Shown here one piece after another: positions 10,101-20,420 of a stretch of DNA of 64,000 bases. The DNA is from Chromatiales bacterium (GTDB taxonomy: Bacteria > Pseudomonadota > Gammaproteobacteria > UBA6429 > Thiohalophilaceae). The stretch is taken from NCBI GenBank assembly GCA_027076325.1, contig JALTJZ010000020.1, positions 5,240-69,239 of the forward strand. Reading direction: 5' to 3'. Under the pieces are notes generated by a model. The model did not search any database, was not told where the DNA came from, and saw only the letters and a program-made list of their open reading frames with translations. The position numbers and the translations under genes are program-made. Numbering within the stretch: position 1 is the first letter of the stretch; every line of letters begins with the position of its first letter.

Positions 10101-10221
10101 CTCTGGATTCCGTTGCACTCCATACGGAAAGCTGGATTTAGTGTTTCATTTATATCTTCTCAACCTTAATTTATATTAGAATAGTCGCTCGATAAAAATA
10201 CATAATTTGGATATTGGTAAG

Positions 10222-10788
10222 ATGAGCATTAAGTCAGATAAATGGATTCGTCGTATGGCGGAGAACGAAGGCATGATTGAGCCGTTCGAGTCGGGTCAGG
10301 TGCGTGAGAACGGTGGAGGCCGGATTATTTCTTACGGCACATCCAGTTATGGTTATGATGTGCGTTGTTCGGACGAGTTTAAAATTTTTACCAATATTAA
10401 CTCTGCGATTGTTGACCCGAAAGATTTTGACCACCAGAGTTTTGTCGATGTGAAGTCGGATGTTTGCATTATCCCCCCCAACTCTTTTGCTTTAGCTCGT
10501 ACGGTTGAATATTTTCGTATACCTCGCAGTGTGTTAACTATTTGTTTAGGCAAATCGACTTATGCGCGTTGTGGCATTATTGTCAATGTCACGCCACTGG
10601 AACCGGAGTGGGAAGGGCATGTAACTTTGGAATTTTCAAATACCACACCACTACCGGCAAAAATTTATGCCAATGAAGGTGTGGCTCAGATGTTATTTTT
10701 TGAGTCGGATGAAATTTGTGAAACCTCTTATAAAGATAGAGGTGGTAAGTACCAGGGGCAACAAGGGGTTACACTTCCGAAAGCCTAA
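10222..10788 (+). CDS. dcd: dCTP deaminase
   Basis: Converts dCTP to dUTP, feeding dTMP synthesis. The protein has the trimeric dUTPase-like fold with conserved stretches [12 protein letters not shown] (first third), [28 protein letters not shown] (middle; only quoted in part: key residues Ser, Arg and the catalytic Glu of EWEGHVTLE) and the C-terminal [13 protein letters not shown]. The ATG at 10222 gives 188 aa, the usual length outside enterics; a TTG five codons upstream is also in frame. The conserved mrp-dcd order is interrupted here only by repeats. Confidence 0.95.
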   Translation: MSIKSDKWIRRMAENEGMIEPFESGQVRENGGGRIISYGTSSYGYDVRCSDEFKIFTNINSAIVDPKDFDHQSFVDVKSDVCIIPPNSFALARTVEYFRIPRSVLTICLGKSTYARCGIIVNVTPLEPEWEGHVTLEFSNTTPLPAKIYANEGVAQMLFFESDEICETSYKDRGGKYQGQQGVTLPKA

Positions 10789-10791
10789 TTT

Positions 10792-11499
10792 TTATTTCTG
10801 AACTATAAAAGCCCGAATGGTAAAACTGAATACATCGCCTTTGTCATTTATTTTTTCTATTTTAATTGGTAAGTATTCCAGTGCCGGTGCTGCCCAGAAT
10901 GTAAACTGACTTTTCCCCTGAGTTAATTCAGATTGGAGTTTGGTCACTTCAAATTCACCTAGCCGTGTCTTTATCGTTTCTTTTTGAATGACTTTTAATT
11001 TGTAATCACGGGTGTGTTTTTTAGTTGCGATACGGTATTGCATACTGGTTTTATGCTTTTGCAGATCCTGCATTATTTTAAGTTGAAAGCTGAGTAAGTC
11101 CTGTGTGTTATCTTTGAGTGGCTCAGTGTTTTTTGAGTAACTATTTTTTAGCTGGTTGGTTTGCCAGTTAAAATCAATCTTGTATTGTTCAATGTTACCC
11201 TTTTTGTTTTTTACCAGCCGATATAGCAATGGTTTTATTTTATTGCGGCTGATATGGATATTACTGGTTTCAGTGGCTGTTTCGCTTATAAGTAAGCTGG
11301 CAAAGCCTTCGGGGGTGGTGGTTGATTTGTAAATGGCAGTTTTCGGAGGGGCAAAAGATAAGCTGCGTTTACTTACGCCAAGATTAAAACCATTGTATTC
11401 AACATCGTATTCAACCTTAAAGCCGGACTGTAAAAGATCAGCATGACTGGTGTTGATAATACCGAGTGCTAAAAATAACAGGCTTATGATCTTTATCAT
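10792..11499 (-). CDS. DUF3108 domain-containing exported protein
   Basis: A 235-residue protein with a cleavable signal peptide (hydrophobic residues 5-18, likely cut after SHA at about 20), so periplasmic or envelope-located. The mature part starts with a FKVEYDVEYNGFNLG stretch and contains alternating strands with repeated comparisons such as RLGEFEVTKLQSEL, matching the uncharacterised DUF3108 family. No catalytic residues can be proposed. It converges on dcd with three bases between stop codons and is transcribed in the same direction as purN/purM, though separated from purN by 164 bp. Function unknown. Confidence 0.8.
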   Translation of the reverse strand: MIKIISLLFLALGIINTSHADLLQSGFKVEYDVEYNGFNLGVSKRSLSFAPPKTAIYKSTTTPEGFASLLISETATETSNIHISRNKIKPLLYRLVKNKKGNIEQYKIDFNWQTNQLKNSYSKNTEPLKDNTQDLLSFQLKIMQDLQKHKTSMQYRIATKKHTRDYKLKVIQKETIKTRLGEFEVTKLQSELTQGKSQFTFWAAPALEYLPIKIEKINDKGDVFSFTIRAFIVQK

Positions 11500-11620
11500 A
11501 GGGATTCTTGTTTTAATGAAACTTGTTGTTGTGACCGCAGTTATTAATATATGTTCAATATCGACTTTAACTACAAGCCAGTATTATCGCGTCACTTGTT
11601 TATCGCAATAACCTTGTTCT

Positions 11621-11650
11621 GTCGCTGCGAGCATTAGCGAAGCAATCTGG
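11621..11650. repeat. Partial copy of the GCGGCAATC-family repeat
   Basis: Half-element between DUF3108 and purN: TCGCTGCGAGCATTAGCGAAGCAATCTGG resembles one arm of the full repeats at 249-333 and 43589-43678. Only one arm is preserved. The rest of the 11500-11663 spacer shows no feature I can name. Confidence 0.55.
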
Positions 11651-11663
11651 CTTTCGTGATACT

Positions 11664-12308
11664 TTAAATCAAATGCAATATTGCCGCATCGGGTGTTAAC
11701 TCTTTGTCATCTTTAAATGTTTTATTACCCACCATTTTTACCCTGCCTTCTGCAAACCATTTAATCACCAGTGGGTAAATAATATGTTCCTGTTCATGCA
11801 CCCGTTGTGCCAGCGTTTCAGCCGTATCATCATTATGGATAGCGACTTCGGCCTGTAATATTAGTGGCCCGGCATCAAGTTCAGGAATAACAAAATGCAC
11901 GCTGGCACCATGATGGGTATCACCGGCATCAAGTACCCGTTGGTGTGTGTTTAATCCCTGATATTTAGGTAACAGGGAAGGATGAATATTAATAAGCCGG
12001 CCATGGTAGTGGTTTACAAAGTCGTCGCTTAAGATACGCATAAACCCGGCGAGTACCACCAGGTCAGGTTTGTATTGGTCTATTTGCTGTTGGAGTTGCT
12101 GGTCGTATTCACTGCGTGAAGTTGAATTTGCATTGTCGACCACAAAGGCATCAATACCGGCTTGTTTGGCGCGTGTTAAGCCGTAGGCTTCATCTGAGTT
12201 GCTTATAACGGCAACAACACGGGCATCGATCTCGTCGTCATGAATGTTGTCAATAATGGCCTGCAAGTTACTGCCATTACCTGAAATAAGAACAACAATG
12301 CGTAACAT
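11664..12308 (-). CDS. purN: Phosphoribosylglycinamide formyltransferase
   Basis: Third step of purine synthesis: transfers the formyl group of 10-formyl-THF to GAR. The catalytic triad is intact: Asn107 and His109 in INIHPSLLP and Asp145 in ELDAGPLI, matching Asn106/His108/Asp144 of the E. coli enzyme. The phosphate-binding loop SGNGSNLQA is at the N-terminus (residues 9-17). Length 214 aa is normal. It lies nine bases after purM and is surely co-transcribed with it. Confidence 0.96.
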   Translation of the reverse strand: MLRIVVLISGNGSNLQAIIDNIHDDEIDARVVAVISNSDEAYGLTRAKQAGIDAFVVDNANSTSRSEYDQQLQQQIDQYKPDLVVLAGFMRILSDDFVNHYHGRLINIHPSLLPKYQGLNTHQRVLDAGDTHHGASVHFVIPELDAGPLILQAEVAIHNDDTAETLAQRVHEQEHIIYPLVIKWFAEGRVKMVGNKTFKDDKELTPDAAILHLI

Positions 12309-12317
12309 GCGCTTTGC

Positions 12318-13370
12318 TTAAATGCTAACGTGTGGGGTTTGTGTCTGACTTTTTTCAATCGTACCGATGACGCTGGTTTCAATGCCGTGTTCTCTGAGCA
12401 ATGCAAGCGATATGTCGACATCGGCTTTATCGACCACAATCACCATGCCAATGCCGCAGTTAAAAGTGCGGTACATTTCTTCGTCTGCAATATTGCCGTT
12501 ACTTTGTAACCAGTCGAAGATGGCGGGTGTTTGCCAGCTATTGGCATCAATTTTAGCCTGGGTGTTGTCCGGCATAACGCGCGGTAAATTTTCCAGTAAG
12601 CCACCGCCGGTAATATGGGCGAGGGCGTGCATATCAATTTTTTCATGCAGGGCAAGCAAAGGCTTGATATAAATTTGGGTAGGTGCGAGCAGTTTTTCAC
12701 CCAGAGTGGCACCATCAAAGGCTTCGCTTAAGTCTGCGTCACTGACTTCAATCACTTTTCTTATTAAAGAGTAGCCGTTGGAATGCGGGCCACTGGATGC
12801 CAGCCCGATAAGGCTATCACCGGCTTTGACCTTGCTGCCGTCAATAATACGACTCTTTTCAACCACGCCAACACAAAAGCCGGCCAGGTCGTAATCTTCT
12901 GCGCTGTACATGCCGGGCATTTCAGCGGTTTCGCCACCAATGAGGGCAGCGCCGGATTGTAAACAGCCATCGGCTATGCCTTTGATAACGCTTTCGGCCG
13001 TTTCAATATCCAGCTTGCCGGTCGCATAATAGTCGAGGAAAAATAAGGGCTCGGCACCCTGCACGATTAAGTCATTCACACACATCGCCACCAGATCGAT
13101 ACCAATGGTGTCATGTTTTCTCATTTCCAGCGCCAGTTTGAGCTTGGTGCCAACCCCGTCGGTACCGGATACCAGCATCGGAGACTGGTAGCGTTCAGGA
13201 ATTTCAAATAATGCACCAAAGCCACCTAAGCCATCGACAACGCCACTGCGTTTGGTACGTGCCGCATGCGGTTTGATTCGGTCAATCAGTTTGTTACCGG
13301 CATCAATATCAACACCGGCATCTTTATAGCTGAGAGAGGTGGCTGTTTTCTTTGAAGCATCGTGAGACAA
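12318..13370 (-). CDS. purM: Phosphoribosylformylglycinamidine cyclo-ligase (AIR synthetase)
   Basis: ATP-dependent ring closure of FGAM to AIR. Family motifs are [13 protein letters not shown] near the N-terminus, [13 protein letters not shown] (around residues 68-80), and [11 protein letters not shown] and [13 protein letters not shown] further on. The 350-residue length is standard. It heads a purM-purN operon and is divergent from a DUF2066 gene, an arrangement found in Pseudomonas and relatives. PurL, the preceding enzyme in the pathway, is encoded at the other end of this window. Confidence 0.97.
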   Translation of the reverse strand: MSHDASKKTATSLSYKDAGVDIDAGNKLIDRIKPHAARTKRSGVVDGLGGFGALFEIPERYQSPMLVSGTDGVGTKLKLALEMRKHDTIGIDLVAMCVNDLIVQGAEPLFFLDYYATGKLDIETAESVIKGIADGCLQSGAALIGGETAEMPGMYSAEDYDLAGFCVGVVEKSRIIDGSKVKAGDSLIGLASSGPHSNGYSLIRKVIEVSDADLSEAFDGATLGEKLLAPTQIYIKPLLALHEKIDMHALAHITGGGLLENLPRVMPDNTQAKIDANSWQTPAIFDWLQSNGNIADEEMYRTFNCGIGMVIVVDKADVDISLALLREHGIETSVIGTIEKSQTQTPHVSI

Positions 13371-13545
13371 TGTAAAACTCCGGCATTAGTGTGCTGGCCG
13401 GGCAGACCGGCTTGATTACGATAACAAGATGCGATGAAAGACCATTTTTGTGGTTTAATTCAGTGCATAATAGCGAATTGTACCAATTTGGAATAAGACT
13501 GGATACACTATTATTAATATGAATAACAGGATGAAATAGCGAAGT

Positions 13546-14829
13546 ATGAATTGTTTGGCCAGAGTATGGATTGGGGTATTTATTGGAGTAACGGGTTTTA
13601 GCGGTATTTTTATAAGTCAGAATGCGCTGGCCGCCAGAATTGGCGATTTATATGAAGCTGAAATTCCTGTACTTAGCCAGAATCGTGCAGATCGGTATGT
13701 GGCGATACAGCAGGCTTTTGCCGAAGTGCTAGTGCGTGTGTCAGGGCAACAGGATGTGGTTTTAGCGTTACCGCCACTGATTGAAACCAATGCCGTACCT
13801 ATAAAAAACACACCCAATCAGCAGCAGCCGAATCTTGTGCTGGTTGGAAAGACAGCCGAAATTGCCAGTGCGCTTAACCGTGCCACTTCTTATGTTAAGC
13901 AGTTTCGTTATCAAAAAACCACCGGACGGCCTTATATTGACTGGGGTATTAAATCACCTGAAGTGGAAAAACCAAATTCAAAAAAATCACAACAGGTTTT
14001 ATGGATTCGGTTTAATAAAAAGAAAATTAACAAACTTTTACATGAAGCGAACTTACCTGTTTGGGGTAGCACAAGGCCGTCTATTTTAGTCTGGATGGTG
14101 GTTGAAAGCCAGGGTAAACGCTACCTGTTATCAAATACAGTAAAAAGCACCACACGTGAAAGCATTGAAAAGCATGCGCGGCTTTACGGGTTACCGGTAC
14201 GCTTTCCGTTAATGGATTTAGCGGATCGTGCTAATATTTCAATCAGTGATGTCTGGGGGAATTTTGAAGATCGTGTCATGCAGGCATCACAACGCTATCA
14301 GGCTGAAGCCATTTTAGTTGGCAAGCTCTATCAGGCTAATCGTGTCTGGAATACACAGTGGCATCTTTATGTGAATGGTCGCAGGGAAGACTGGCAGGAG
14401 CAGGGGGTTTATCTGCAAAAAGTTGTTAAACAGGGTTTAAGTCATACTGCTCAAAATCTTTCTTTAGCTTTTGCCGATGTAAAAACGGACAAGGGTATTC
14501 AACATGTCCTGGTTAAAATAAAAGAGGTGAATGGCCTGGCTGATTATTCTCAGGCGGTTAAATACCTGTCGTCGCTCAGTGCGGTAAAGAAAGTGCAAAC
14601 TATTCAGGTAGACAAAAGCAGCGTGCTTTTTGATTTAACGACACAGGGAAGCCGGGTTGGTGTGATGCAGGCAATTGCACTCGGTAGTCAGTTGGTGGCC
14701 GAACCCAATACAATCCCGAAACAGGCAGCTGTTATTTCGTCAGGAGTGGCCATGTCAGGTGAGCATGGCATTGTGAAGGCACAACCGAAAGAAAAGGTGC
14801 CGGATTTAATTTACCGGTTGTTGCAATAG
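13546..14829 (+). CDS. DUF2066 domain-containing exported protein
   Basis: A 427-residue protein with an N-terminal signal peptide (hydrophobic residues 7-27, likely cleavage after ALA at about 29), so periplasmic or envelope. The mature start ARIGDLYEAEIPVLSQ and the phrase RYVAIQQAFAEVLVRVSGQ are hallmarks of the DUF2066 family, found next to purM/hda in gammaproteobacteria. The mid region has alternating charged and hydrophobic strands; no enzyme motif is visible. The stop codon is only four bases before the next gene, so it is probably translated together with the CDP-alcohol transferase and the PerM-like protein. Function unknown. Confidence 0.82.
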   Translation: MNCLARVWIGVFIGVTGFSGIFISQNALAARIGDLYEAEIPVLSQNRADRYVAIQQAFAEVLVRVSGQQDVVLALPPLIETNAVPIKNTPNQQQPNLVLVGKTAEIASALNRATSYVKQFRYQKTTGRPYIDWGIKSPEVEKPNSKKSQQVLWIRFNKKKINKLLHEANLPVWGSTRPSILVWMVVESQGKRYLLSNTVKSTTRESIEKHARLYGLPVRFPLMDLADRANISISDVWGNFEDRVMQASQRYQAEAILVGKLYQANRVWNTQWHLYVNGRREDWQEQGVYLQKVVKQGLSHTAQNLSLAFADVKTDKGIQHVLVKIKEVNGLADYSQAVKYLSSLSAVKKVQTIQVDKSSVLFDLTTQGSRVGVMQAIALGSQLVAEPNTIPKQAAVISSGVAMSGEHGIVKAQPKEKVPDLIYRLLQ

Positions 14830-14833
14830 CTTT

Positions 14834-15400
14834 ATGTTTAGCCTGCGTAATCTTCCGAACCTGTTAAGTTTATTACGTATAGCACTGGTGCCCCCCGTTG
14901 TATTTTATCTACTGCAACATAATTATATGCCGGCACTGATTTTGTTTGTGGTAGCTGGAGTTACAGACAGTCTGGATGGCTGGTTAGCCAAGCGTTTTAA
15001 CTGGCAATCTGCTTTAGGTGAAATACTCGACCCATTAGCAGATAAGCTATTACTGGTTTCAAGCTATATCAGTTTTGCCTGGCTGGAGTTGCTGCCGATG
15101 TGGCTGGTGATAAGTGTTATCCTGCGTGATGTTATTATTGTAAGTGGTGGTCTGTTGTACCGGTTTTTCTTTGGTGCGGTTGTTATCAGCCCAACTTATA
15201 TCAGTAAGCTGAATACCTTAATGCAAATAGTACTGATAGCCGTTATGTTGGTTTCGCTGGCATGGTTGCCGATTGATGACTTTATTATAACAGTGCTAAT
15301 CTGGAGTGTATTATTTACAACCCTTGCCAGCGGCATTGTGTATATTTTTGCGTGGGGTGGTCGTGCGATTTATGCAGCTAAAAATAATAGTCAGGTATAA
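14834..15400 (+). CDS. CDP-alcohol phosphatidyltransferase family protein (PgsA-like)
   Basis: Inner-membrane enzyme that would exchange CMP of CDP-diacylglycerol for an alcohol. The family signature D-x2-DG-x2-AK/R-x8-G-x3-D-x3-D is present: DSLDGWLAKRF, then GEILDPLADKLL (residues about 42-70). Four to five hydrophobic segments follow. At 188 aa it resembles phosphatidylglycerophosphate synthase, but the substrate alcohol cannot be decided from sequence, and genomes usually also have a separate pgsA near uvrC. It sits in the DUF2066-PerM-hda group, four bases after DUF2066 and 12 before the transporter-like gene. Confidence 0.82.
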   Translation: MFSLRNLPNLLSLLRIALVPPVVFYLLQHNYMPALILFVVAGVTDSLDGWLAKRFNWQSALGEILDPLADKLLLVSSYISFAWLELLPMWLVISVILRDVIIVSGGLLYRFFFGAVVISPTYISKLNTLMQIVLIAVMLVSLAWLPIDDFIITVLIWSVLFTTLASGIVYIFAWGGRAIYAAKNNSQV

Positions 15401-15412
15401 AAGGATAAAATA

Positions 15413-16480
15413 ATGTCAGATAATTCACTAACCGAAAGTACAAAATGGTTTGTCCTGATTGGTATTATTTTACTGTCAGGCCTGGTTTATTTGTTGGCAC
15501 CTGTACTTACACCCTTTATTATTGCCGCGGTGTTGTCATACATTGGCGACCCGCTGGTTGATTGGCTGGAATTAAAAAAATTTCCCAGAACGCTCGCTGT
15601 TACCACGGTATTTGTGAGCCTTACTCTTGTTGCAGTATTATCCTTGCTACTTTTTATTCCATTAGTTGAAAAGCAGATTGTTATTTTAATTAATAAGGTG
15701 CCAGAGTATGCCGACTGGCTACAAAGAACACTGTTGCCGGTGATTAATGAAAAATTAGGCGATACAAAAGTTAATCTGGATTTAAGTGCATTGCAGGATT
15801 CATTAAAGTCAAACTGGCAGTCAGCTGGTGGTATTGTGGCTCAGGTTGTCAGCTCAATTACACGTTCAGGATTTGCATTATTTACAGGCGTTGCAAATTT
15901 AGTACTGGTGTTTATTGTTTCATTTTATTTGCTAAGAGACTGGGATAAATTAATTGAACACATTCGTCAGCTATTACCCCGTAATAAAGAAAAACTCATC
16001 TCATCTTTGGCGAAGCAGTCAGATGAAGTACTGGGTGCATTTTTCCGTGGCCAGTTACTAGTGATGCTGGCTTTAGCAATTGTGTATTCGGTTGGTCTGA
16101 GTATTGTTGGTCTGGATTTAGCGATTTTAATTGGTTTGCTTGCCGGTGTTGTCAGTTTTGTGCCCTATTTAGGTTTTATTATTGGTATTGTGGCCGCAAC
16201 CATTGCAGCATTAATGCAATTTGGTGATGTAAGTTACGTACTCTATGTTTTTATTGTTTTTGGTGTGGGGCAAGCACTGGAAGGGATGGTGCTTACTCCT
16301 GTTCTGGTTGGAGATAAAATTGGTTTGCATCCGGTGGCGGTTATTTTTGCAGTACTGGCCGGTGGGCAGTTATTCGGTTTCTTTGGTATTTTGTGTGCTT
16401 TGCCGGTTGCAGCCGTTCTGGCGGTGATTGTTCGGCATATGCATAAAGAATATAAACAAAGCGCAGTGTATAATGCCTGA
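15413..16480 (+). CDS. AI-2E family transporter (PerM-like)
   Basis: Polytopic inner-membrane protein of 355 aa with the usual AI-2E exporter layout: paired N-terminal helices (about residues 11-80), an amphipathic cytosolic stretch near NLDLSALQDSL, and a C-terminal block of five or six helices. The family region FVPYLGFIIGIVAA and the GQALEGMVLTPVLVGDKIGLHP stretch near the C-terminus are diagnostic. The transported substrate is not known for most members; the PerM subgroup is regularly encoded immediately before hda, as here. The start ATG at 15413 follows a purine-rich AAAAGGATAA. Confidence 0.88.
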   Translation: MSDNSLTESTKWFVLIGIILLSGLVYLLAPVLTPFIIAAVLSYIGDPLVDWLELKKFPRTLAVTTVFVSLTLVAVLSLLLFIPLVEKQIVILINKVPEYADWLQRTLLPVINEKLGDTKVNLDLSALQDSLKSNWQSAGGIVAQVVSSITRSGFALFTGVANLVLVFIVSFYLLRDWDKLIEHIRQLLPRNKEKLISSLAKQSDEVLGAFFRGQLLVMLALAIVYSVGLSIVGLDLAILIGLLAGVVSFVPYLGFIIGIVAATIAALMQFGDVSYVLYVFIVFGVGQALEGMVLTPVLVGDKIGLHPVAVIFAVLAGGQLFGFFGILCALPVAAVLAVIVRHMHKEYKQSAVYNA

Positions 16481-16515
16481 TTCTCTCATCCATTATTTTT
16501 AGCGTTGTTTATAAT

Positions 16516-17193
16516 ATGAATGCACTACAACAAATGCCATTAAGCATCCAGCTAATGGATAATGCCCGCTTTGATAACTATGTTGTTGGTCAGAATGAAA
16601 CGGCCGTTTATTCTATAAAAAATACAATGGAGCAGTATGTGTTTTTATGGGGTGGCAATGGCTGTGGTAAAACACATTTATTGCAGTCGTTGTGTTATGC
16701 CTATTCAAAAACAGAGATGAAAATTGTTTATTTGCCGCTGGATAATATAATGTTATCACCCGATGTGTTTGAAAATCTGGAATCGATGAACCTGGTTTGT
16801 CTGGATAATATTGAATTTGCTGCTGGCAACCCTGTTTGGGAAGAGGCGCTATTTAACCTGTACAATCGGCTGCGTGATGCCGATACGCGTTTAGTGGTGG
16901 CAGCAGAAAAATCACCGACTGGTTTAGACTTTAAACTGCCGGATCTAGCTTCACGTATGTGTTGGGGGCCGGTTTATCATTTAAAAGCACTCAATGATGA
17001 CGAAAAGAAAATAGCCCTGCAACAGCGTGCAAAAAATCGAGGCCTTGAGCTGGACGATAATGTGGTGGATTATTTACTAAACCATGCTTCACGTGATATG
17101 CAGAGTTTATTTAAATTGCTCGACAAACTCGATAATGCATCGCTTATTGCTAAGCGAAAATTAACGGTGCCCTTTGTTAGAGAGTTGTTGTAG
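16516..17193 (+). CDS. hda: DnaA regulatory inactivator Hda
   Basis: AAA+ protein that works with the DNA-loaded beta clamp to stimulate hydrolysis of DnaA-bound ATP and so prevent re-initiation. Walker A is GGNGCGKTH at residues 46-54, and LVCLDNIEF follows as Walker B. The N-terminal QQMPLSIQL fits the clamp-binding motif needed for Hda activity. C-terminal sensor II region and the DnaA-domain-III-like fold are present; the DNA-binding domain of DnaA is absent, as expected at 225 aa. Its position after the PerM-like gene is conserved. Confidence 0.93.
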   Translation: MNALQQMPLSIQLMDNARFDNYVVGQNETAVYSIKNTMEQYVFLWGGNGCGKTHLLQSLCYAYSKTEMKIVYLPLDNIMLSPDVFENLESMNLVCLDNIEFAAGNPVWEEALFNLYNRLRDADTRLVVAAEKSPTGLDFKLPDLASRMCWGPVYHLKALNDDEKKIALQQRAKNRGLELDDNVVDYLLNHASRDMQSLFKLLDKLDNASLIAKRKLTVPFVRELL

Positions 17194-17202
17194 ATTACTT
17201 CT

Positions 17203-17230
17203 GCCATTGCGAGCAATAGCACGGCAATTT
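17203..17230. repeat. Partial copy of the GCGGCAATC-family repeat
   Basis: The 61-bp hda-GFA spacer contains GCCATTGCGAGCAATAGCACGGCAATTTTG, one arm of the dispersed palindromic repeat. The opposite arm is missing. It lies just before the ribosome binding site of the next gene (AAGGGAGA at about 17239-17246). Confidence 0.6.
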
Positions 17231-17254
17231 TGATTTTATGAAGGGAGAACTTTA

Positions 17255-17674
17255 ATGTCAGAAACATTTACTGGAAGTTGTTTATGTAAGAAAGTTACTT
17301 ATAAGTTAGTGGGCGATGCAATGCGCTTTTATCATTGCCACTGCGAGCGTTGTCGTAAATCAACCGGCACTGGTCATGCAACTAATATTATGATTAAACC
17401 CGAAACGGATATTGAGTGGTTAAGCGGTGAAGACTTATTAAATCGCTATAAAGTACCCGAGGCTGAACGTTTTTATAATTGTTTTTGCAAAGAATGTGGT
17501 AGCCCCATGCCGCGGGTTGTGCCCGAATTAAAAGCGGTACTTATTGCCGCCGGTTCGCTGGATATGGTGCCTGAAATGAAACCGCAGGGCAGAATATTCT
17601 GGGATTCACGCGTCGAGTGGTCGTGCGACAATAAGGAGCTGCCGGTATTTTCTGAATACCCACCCGGAATTTAG
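17255..17674 (+). CDS. GFA (Mss4-like) family zinc-binding protein
   Basis: A 139-residue protein of the GFA family (glutathione-dependent formaldehyde-activating-enzyme-like fold, PF04828). Predicted zinc ligands are visible: SCLCKKVTY near the N-terminus, HCHCERCRKSTG at about residues 28-39, and FCKECGSPMPR at about 76-86. Most members have no demonstrated activity, so formaldehyde metabolism should not be assumed. An ATG at 17255 follows a good GGGAGA site. It is inserted between hda and the convergent DUF2069-wrbA-arsC group and has no obvious functional partner. Confidence 0.85.
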   Translation: MSETFTGSCLCKKVTYKLVGDAMRFYHCHCERCRKSTGTGHATNIMIKPETDIEWLSGEDLLNRYKVPEAERFYNCFCKECGSPMPRVVPELKAVLIAAGSLDMVPEMKPQGRIFWDSRVEWSCDNKELPVFSEYPPGI

Positions 17675-17685
17675 TGTGCTGGAAT

Positions 17686-18078
17686 TTAATCTTCCGGTTC
17701 GAGCTTCTGCCCTAATTCTCTCGATTTATATTTTACATACAGTATCGAGCCAATAAAAAAAATTACGCTAAAAACAACTTCGATCATGGCAAGTATTTTT
17801 ACGGTTTGATTTTCATTGGCCCATGCTTCGACTACACCGTGCATAAAGTAAAAAAGTATCAACATGCTGCTCCAGGCATAAGTATAGCGTTTACCGTGAA
17901 GTAAGCCTCGCAGTGCAATTAACAGGGGTGTTAAGGCAAACAATAGTGTGAAAGAGACGGGTGAATTTGTTGGCGGGTGGAAATAAATAATCCAGCTTAA
18001 AAGCAAAATTAATAAACCGAAATAGCCGGTTAAGGACATAAAATAATAAAAGTCAGCTTTTTTTTTCATATTCGTCAT
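17686..18078 (-). CDS. DUF2069 family membrane protein
   Basis: A 130-residue inner-membrane protein with four hydrophobic segments and short charged ends (KKKADFYYF at the N-terminus, KYKSRELGQK at the C-terminus). The pattern GLLHGKRYTYAWSSMLILFYFMHG in the middle (key: Gly-Lys-Arg-Tyr followed by a Trp-Ser and HG) matches the DUF2069 family that accompanies wrbA in gammaproteobacteria. Function unknown. It is 14 bases after wrbA and likely the last gene of the arsC-wrbA-DUF2069 operon. Confidence 0.85.
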   Translation of the reverse strand: MTNMKKKADFYYFMSLTGYFGLLILLLSWIIYFHPPTNSPVSFTLLFALTPLLIALRGLLHGKRYTYAWSSMLILFYFMHGVVEAWANENQTVKILAMIEVVFSVIFFIGSILYVKYKSRELGQKLEPED

Positions 18079-18092
18079 TATCGATTTAAAAT

Positions 18093-19063
<971 letters not shown>

Positions 19064-19237
19064 ATTGTTTTCCTGTTGCAAATACTTTGTAGTATGGGAT
19101 TCTGGTCATTTTACTTGTTTTATTCGATTTTAGTCCTACCTTGACAGGTTCAGGATCGAGTGTTATTTTTTTATAATATTCTACTTCAATTGTATAGATG
19201 TAGATACTGTCCTCAGTAAAGGTGTAATGCATAATAC

Positions 19238-19549
19238 ATGATCGGTACAGATCAAAGTTCTTTCCTTTCACGGTTTTTATTATCCGGTAGTTTGCTGTTT
19301 GTGCTGGTTTTAGGTGGTTGCGCGCTGCTTCCGCCGGTTCAGGAAATGAGTAATGCTCGTCAGAGTTTGGAAGCGGCAAAAAGTGCAGGTGCCGAAGTCC
19401 ATGATTCTAAACGATTTTCAGAGGCTAAAACGTTGCTGGAACAGGCATCCGAGAAGATTGACTCGGGTGAATATACGCAAGCCAGAGAGTTGGCCATTAA
19501 AGCGCAGGCGCTAGCAATTAAAGCCAGGCAAATAGCTATTACCAAATAA
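19238..19549 (+). CDS. Small lipoprotein with DUF4398-like helical repeats
   Basis: A 103-residue predicted outer-membrane lipoprotein. The n-region is followed by hydrophobic LLSGSLLFVLVLGGC, with a lipobox LGGC ending at about residue 28. The mature part is all helical: MSNARQSLEAAKSAGAEVHDSKRFSEAKTLL repeats the A-x3-A pattern of DUF4398 proteins (quoted only to mark the region), ending with QALAIKARQIA. Such proteins often precede LysM or OmpA-like proteins, and a LysM lipoprotein follows 150 bp downstream. No binding partner can be deduced. Confidence 0.75.
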   Translation: MIGTDQSSFLSRFLLSGSLLFVLVLGGCALLPPVQEMSNARQSLEAAKSAGAEVHDSKRFSEAKTLLEQASEKIDSGEYTQARELAIKAQALAIKARQIAITK

Positions 19550-19699
19550 CTTGTTTTGTCGTAATTTGTACAGCCCCTTACGACTATATTAGCGTATGTT
19601 TGGCTAGAGGTTATTTGATCTGGATTCTTGACCTGATGTCGCGTCGATGGTACGTTCTTACTAATAATAATTTAAGATTCCAAACCGGAGTGAGACATC

Positions 19700-20335
19700 A
19701 TGAAAATAGCTCAGCGACTAAAATTTTTAGCCTTAATAGTAGTAACATTGGGTCTGGTTATCGGCTGTGCCGGTACGACAGAAGAAGAAGCCAAACCACA
19801 AGGTGATGCGGCATCTGCGATTGCTGCAGCTGAAAAAGCGTATAAAATTGCTTTAGATGAACAGTATGCCTGGCGTGACACGGGTAAAATCATCAAAAAA
19901 GCAAAAAAGGCCTTAAAAGCAGGCAATGAAGCTAAAGCGATTAAACTCGCAAATAAAGCGAAAAAAGAGGCAGAAGATGCGGTTGCACAAAAATACTCAG
20001 AACTGGATCGTTTAAAAGACATACTTGGAACGACTGAAGTTAAAAGCAGATCTGCTGCCAGTGCTGGTGACTACCAGGTTGTAAGCGGTGATAATTTATG
20101 GGACATCTCTGGCAAGGCAGAAGTTTATTCCAATCCATATCAGTGGCCTCTTATATATAAAGCAAACAAAGATCAGATTAAAGATGCGGACTTAATTTAT
20201 CCAGGGCAAAATCTGACGATTGATCAAGGTGCATCTGCAAGTGATATTGATGCAGCGGTGAATCATGCTAAAACACGCGGTAGTTGGTCAATAGGTGTTG
20301 TTGAAAGTTCAGATACAGATTATCTTTCAAAATAG
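19700..20335 (+). CDS. LysM-domain lipoprotein
   Basis: A 211-residue envelope protein. The signal peptide ends in a lipobox VIGC (Cys at about residue 24). A Lys/Ala-rich helical segment (about 35-105, with KKAKKALKAGNEAKA) resembles the DUF4398-type helices of the preceding protein. A LysM peptidoglycan-binding domain follows at about 118-172: YQVVSGDNLWDISGKAEVY, NPYQWPLIYKANKDQI and LIYPGQNLTI. The acidic C-terminal tail is unassigned. The gene starts at an ATG behind GGAGTGAG and ends in a strong terminator. It probably tethers the outer membrane to the cell wall. Confidence 0.88.
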   Translation: MKIAQRLKFLALIVVTLGLVIGCAGTTEEEAKPQGDAASAIAAAEKAYKIALDEQYAWRDTGKIIKKAKKALKAGNEAKAIKLANKAKKEAEDAVAQKYSELDRLKDILGTTEVKSRSAASAGDYQVVSGDNLWDISGKAEVYSNPYQWPLIYKANKDQIKDADLIYPGQNLTIDQGASASDIDAAVNHAKTRGSWSIGVVESSDTDYLSK

Positions 20336-20358
20336 ATTATTTAATAACAAAGTAAAAG

Positions 20359-20382
20359 AAGGCTCCTCTGGAGCCTTTTTTT
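20359..20382 (+). terminator. Rho-independent terminator after the LysM lipoprotein
   Basis: Perfect 8-bp stem AAGGCTCC / GGAGCCTT with a TCT loop, followed by a run of T residues, 24 bases after the stop codon. It closes the transcript of the LysM gene and separates it from the YihY-family gene. Confidence 0.93.
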
Positions 20383-20420
20383 ATAAATGCGATTTGTGAA
20401 TCAAGGTTGTTGAGCGGGTG

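Noticed and set aside
9862-10179. Reading frame of about 105 codons in the repeat field before dcd
   Set aside because: It runs through the 196-bp tandem units and the degenerate last copy; the same frame is broken in the other units and has no coding character.
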